Shown here: positions 59,373 to 64,000 of the stretch, piece by piece
Numbering within the stretch: position 1 is the first letter of the stretch
Layout: every line of letters starts with the position of its first letter
From: Pratylenchus scribneri
Taxonomy: Eukaryota > Nematoda > Chromadorea > Rhabditida > Pratylenchidae
Direction of reading: 5' to 3'
DNA: 64,000 bases
Assembly: GCA_030063045.1 (NCBI GenBank)
Contig: JAQSEB010000201.1
Coordinates: forward strand, 496,001 to 560,000
Made by a program: the position numbers and the translations under genes
Notes under the pieces: generated by a model
Database searches by the model: none
Told to the model about the DNA's origin: nothing
What the model saw: only the letters and a program-made list of their open reading frames with translations

Positions 59373-62300
59373 TGATGATTATTAGATTTTAGCTTTGACA
59401 AACAAAAAAAAAGCGTAATGTTTTGGTGTAAAATTCTATGAGTTCTAAAAGAAAATATTTTAAAAATATGGTAAAATGGTGGATAATTTATTTTTATAAT
59501 GGGGTTAGGGGATGAAATTGGAGTTTGGAAGTGAACAAATTTAAGGGATGAAAAATTGATGAATGACTTATTGTTCGTTTTGAGCAGATAGCAGGATTTG
59601 AATTTGATCAAAAAAAGCTTTGATTAAAAATTAGAAAATTTATGAATGTCTGTTATAAAATAATGAAAATTTATTATGGTTGAAAGAATTAGCAGTGAAT
59701 CAGTGCGAGCATTTTTTTGAATGATAATTTAATTTTAAAAAATTTAATCTTAATTTTTTTTATTCAATTTTAAAATTTTGTGTAATTCAAACGGTAGTTA
59801 TTTTATAGTCCAAGAAAATTTAATGGTGATTTTTATTTATTTATCTCTGAATATATTTTATGGGATTCAAAAAATTATTTGAAAATAAAGAAAATTGAAT
59901 GATTTGTTAAGAGAATGGAGGGAATTACTGCTGATGTCTTATTTAATAATATTTTTAGAAGTCAAAAAGGAAATTTATATTTATATTCCTCATTTATTAA
60001 GATAAGAATTAAAAAATGCAGATTAAACATAAATAAAATATTATTAAAAAATTGCAATTTAAAATGAAAAATTACCTACTGATTAAATTTTCATTTTGAA
60101 TTTATTATAAGTATTCTTTTTATTTAAAAATTGTATGCGATCATTTCATCAAAATATTTAGTAAATTTTTTTGCTTCATATTTAATTGGAACCCATAAAT
60201 AAAATTCAAAAAAATTAATTAAATTTAATTAATATTTGATTCAAAAAATGCTCTCCTAAATAGAAGACAAAAATAAAATATTAAAAAATAAAAATAAATC
60301 TTGGGTGATTTTTTCTATTGAACATAAAATTGTTGCAATTTTTAGTATATAATTTTGTTTTATTTAATTTGCATTTTTTATTCCAACCCTCCTAAAAATG
60401 GGGAATAATTATATTTTTTAAATAATATTTCCTTGACTTTTGTCAATGGAATTTGCATTATGTATTCGGCATTCACATTTATGTTTCCATAATCCCCCTC
60501 TTTTTTTGCTGGCTAACAGAATTAACTATTTAGGAAAGTGATGAGGCAGAGGCCCACCATTAGCATGATTAAATTGGAATTATTCTCTGGATGAGAATAT
60601 AAAAAAGAAATTTGGAGTAAAATGGAAAGAGAATAAATGGGAACGGAAAATAAAAAAGTTGCAATTTGCAAACCAATTTAATTGTTCTCTGTTGGGGAAA
60701 TGTTCATTAAGTGCAATAATGCCCAGGGGAGAAATTAAAAAGAATTGGTTTGTTGGAAACCCAATGTTCATTTAAGCCTGGGGAAAATTTTAATAAATTA
60801 AAATGAAGAGTATTTAAAAATTTCACATTTTTGGATGCGTAAATTCCATAAATTTCGGGTTTTATGATTGATAAAAGCCTGCATTTAGAAAAATTTCAGA
60901 GTTAAAAAATATGTAAACGAATAGCATGTTGCATCAAATAAATTGCTTTGGGGTTCCACACCTGCTGGGCGTTTTTTTGACCAAATTGTTGGAAAACAAT
61001 TGGGTCCTCTAGGGGTGGAAGCCAAAATGTGTGTGTGGAATTAGAATGGCGCATTTTATGAATGAATTGGTTGCCGTGCTGCACTGCTCATTCTTATTTT
61101 ATCGAGAGAAAAAGGGGCAGCTTTTATGCGCCCTGCGGGGAAAACAAAGTCAATTCAACGCTAGGGGGCTAAAATGGACTCATAGAGACCCATTTCCATT
61201 TTACACCTTTCCGCTTCAATTGTGCGCCAAAACTGGCAGCAGGAAAACGTGTTGTGAAGGGAAAGCATTTTATAACCAATTTTAACAGTTATTATATTGG
61301 CCACAGGCCACAGCTCAATGGCCAGATGACCATAGCCATAAAAATGTGAGTCAAAATTGAATGATATTTATATAAAAAGACGGGCAAATCAGTAGAGAAA
61401 AGTTTTTAGATTTATCTATTTTTTTGCCTGCATCAGATAATATTTTCATGTTTATTTATGTTTTTTGAGTTAATTTTAGCGGAAGAGTAAACATTTAAAT
61501 GGCTCGAAAATGACCAAAGGCAAATAAATTAAAGGTGAAAGTCAAAGCAATAAGTCCCTCCCAATTTAGAACGGTTAAGAGTTGCTTTTGGTGGGTATAT
61601 TTAACAGAAAAACAATTAAAATGGAAACAACCAAAAAAAATTCCTTGAGGAAAGTCAACACATTTTTTAATTTGTAATTCATTTAATGTCTCTAAGCCTA
61701 AATTTTGGCAAGCTTATAGCAAATATGTATGCAGAGATTGACGAAAATTTGAAAATAGAAAGTGAAAATGTGAATTAAAAGAAACGACAGAGTCAAAGTT
61801 TTCTGCCTCCGCCGATGATGTTTAGCCCCCCCCCCCCCACACAAGCCCCCTTCCATAATAATATTTTGTGCCACGGCTGTGTTGCCGTATTATTTGACTA
61901 TGTGCCAATGTGCCTTTTACGGGAGTGAAGTGGTGGTGTAAATGTGTGCGGGGCGCGGAGCAAATTTAATCCGGGTCCATTAGCCCATTTTTCCCTTTTT
62001 GTTTTCGTGCCGCGTCGTTTTTGCCGCTCGAAGTCAGCACAGGTGTCGATTATGGACATATTTATATCGGGTAGAGGGGGCATTTTTAAAAGGGAAGGAG
62101 CGGGCAAAATGATATAAAAAGAGGAAAAGCGTATCGAGGCAAAATAGCGGAAAAAATATTTAGAAATACATTTTGGTTACCTAGATTTAGAATTTGACCA
62201 AAGATTTTTTGGCTAAGTGATCAAACATTTTCGGGTAATAAAAAAAATCATTTTTGTAATGGAATATGCAAAACATTTAAAACATGGTCAATGCATGGTC

Positions 62301-63960
62301 AATGCTGAAATTAGGCTTAAAAAATTGGTTTTGGAAAAAAATTTAGATGCTTTCTAATTATCTTTATGAAAATATTTAGAACAAAACAGAAACAGGGTTA
62401 AAATTTATTCAACATTTCTTTTGACCTCCTGGAAAAATATTTTAACAACTTTTTAATAATAATCAAAGAAAAATAAATTTTTTGTCCCTGTTAATGTTAA
62501 CCAATTAGTTTTTCGAAAATTGCCAAAATCTATTATTTAGTCAAAAATGTGTATTAAATGTATTCTTTTTCTTCAAAGAAGGGTAAAATAAAAGTCTGTC
62601 CCGCCGAAAGTCCATCCAATCCCACCGTTTTTTTTGGTTAAAATTAGGGAATTTAATCTGACGCCTAGCATCGCTTTTCTTTTTTTTTGGTCATCAAAGC
62701 GGTTCATTTGGGATGCGATGGCAGAGAGTTTAAAATGTTTGCGGAAGTGCGCAAGGAAAATCCCTCTCCGGCGAGACATAAATCAGTGTGCCAAAATGAA
62801 TAGAGGGAATATGTGGGAGGCGCGCCGGTTGCCACTGGACACACTTTTTTTGTATGGATTAAAAAGAATAAATTAATAAGCCACGAAATTGAGGCGAAAA
62901 TAGATTAAAATATCAAATGGTAAAAATGGATTTTAAACTGAGATATGCTTTTTTATTCAAATTTTTACCAAAAAGCAAATTAATGAGAAAATTGGAAATT
63001 TTTTTATTTTTAAAGAGCTTCAAAATTCATTTGCCTGAATAAAAATTCAAAGGATTTCATTTCAATGTTTATTTAAAAAAAGACCTCTGCAATTCCGTCG
63101 TTATTTTTTGTCAGTTTTTGGGGAAAAGGAAATTAAAAATTTTAAAAATGCATGAAAAAGTTTGTAATTTGATATTTTAGCCAGAGGCGAAATTTTTGTA
63201 AATTATTATTGAAGTTAATAAAAAAAACAAATCTAAATTATGTTTAAATAAATTCAGTAAAATTAATATAAAAAAATTTTGAAAAATGGTAAAAAATATT
63301 AAATAATTTTCTTAATTTTAATTATATTTAATCTTTTGCTTCAGCATGAAAAAGTTTGGAAATAGTGGAGTGGGAAAATTAACGAGAGAGTGAGAAAAAA
63401 AGCGAATATTTTCCCTTTTCCCATTGTTGTTTGCTTCCCATAAATAATTTTTCACTGCAAATTAGGGGTCAATTCGGATTGGTTGGGTGTTGGGTCACAG
63501 CGGGGATTAGAGAAAAGAGAAAAGGAAGAGAGAGAATGCAAAATTATTGAACAATTCCTTCCTTCAATTTGTCGCGGTGGGCTGCTTCCCATACAAAATA
63601 TCTCATAAGTCTGTTCTATATATTTATACGATTGTTCTTTTAAAACCAGCATGAATCGAAGCGTCCTCCCAGTAATTTTATTTATTATTAAAAATAATTT
63701 AATAAATATAAATGTTGATTGATCAGATGAAGCAGCTGAATCTCACATTAATATTTTTTAGCAATTTAGTAAAAAGGAGCATTAAATAATGAGTAATAAT
63801 TTGGCTTTGATCATTTTATTCGCATTTTTGGCGCATTCATTTCATTTTTTATTTTATTTTTTTATTTCAATTTTTAAGTATTTAGAATTTTAAAATAAAT
63901 TAATTTATGTATTATTTAAATTTTGTTCATTTTCAATATATTTCATTAAAAAAAGATAAA
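59373..63960. other. 4.6 kb without a supported gene, with GC-richer islands
   Basis: AT-rich DNA is interrupted by GC-richer patches at about 60940-61260, 61800-62110, 62580-62840 and 63410-63600. An 11-base poly-C tract lies near 61827-61838. The best open frame is minus 61898-62107 (MPAPSLLKMPPLPDINMSII start), which has no splice or domain support. Regulatory or non-coding RNA content is possible but not shown. Confidence 0.5.
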
Positions 63961-64000
63961 ACCAACTACTCTGCTGTCCATCGATGCGCAATTCGCCCGA
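63961..64000 (-). CDS. Possible partial exon running off the right edge
   Basis: The last 30 or so bases are clearly GC-richer and read on the minus strand as SGELRIDGQQ. A possible donor GTAGTT follows. The peptide resembles the strand before the second cysteine of an I-set immunoglobulin domain, as in LAR Ig2. If so, it would be an upstream exon of the long phosphatase isoform. The evidence is short and the call tentative. Confidence 0.3.

Overview
The window is a piece of an AT-rich nuclear genome from a nematode. This rests on three things seen in the sequence: a cuticle collagen with the nematode-type N-terminus and short interrupted Gly-X-Y blocks, a nuclear hormone receptor with a nematode-type DNA-binding domain (CRACASFFRR P-box region), and many small-to-medium introns with short AT-rich splice signals. 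The very low GC of introns and spacers would fit tylenchid (root-knot-like) nematodes, but I cannot fix the genus. No tRNA, rRNA, CRISPR array or bacterial operon is visible.

Layout. 1-1206: a 25-bp minisatellite, then a purine-rich repeat arm that ends in a 44-nt GC-rich hairpin. 1364-5068 (-): nuclear hormone receptor, 3' end missing. 5069-7829: spacer with one transposon-like element. 7830-12914 (-): 15-exon coiled-coil protein with a 21-bp repeat that encodes perfect heptads. 14652-15456 (+): single-LIM-domain protein. 15731-17213: two terminal-inverted-repeat elements side by side, each with a target-site duplication (TSD). 17801-18665 (-): small secreted Tyr/Gly-rich protein. 19892-23226 (+): 9-exon cuticle collagen. 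23440-25444 (-): SENP8/NEDP1-like C48 cysteine protease. 26675-33281 (+): 10-exon protein with two C2H2-like fingers. 34713-52422 (-): LAR-type receptor tyrosine phosphatase (C. elegans ptp-3 family) with 23 exons. 54701-59372 (-): unrecognised acidic/basic protein. 59373-63960: no convincing gene. 63961-64000: a possible exon edge running off the window.

The genes do not form a pathway or operon; they alternate strands and look like independent eukaryotic loci. What is unusual is the density of short non-autonomous elements and minisatellites in introns and spacers. I can define perfect TSDs for six elements (8 bp, 8 bp, 8 bp, 8 bp, 9 bp and 10 bp). There is also a cluster of five related foldback elements in 23.8-29.3 kb, and a pair of inverted arms near 1 kb and 49 kb that share the same GC hairpin end. 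Gene models were assembled by hand from reading frame, splice signals and exon phase. Every internal junction given keeps frame, but transcript data would be needed to confirm them.
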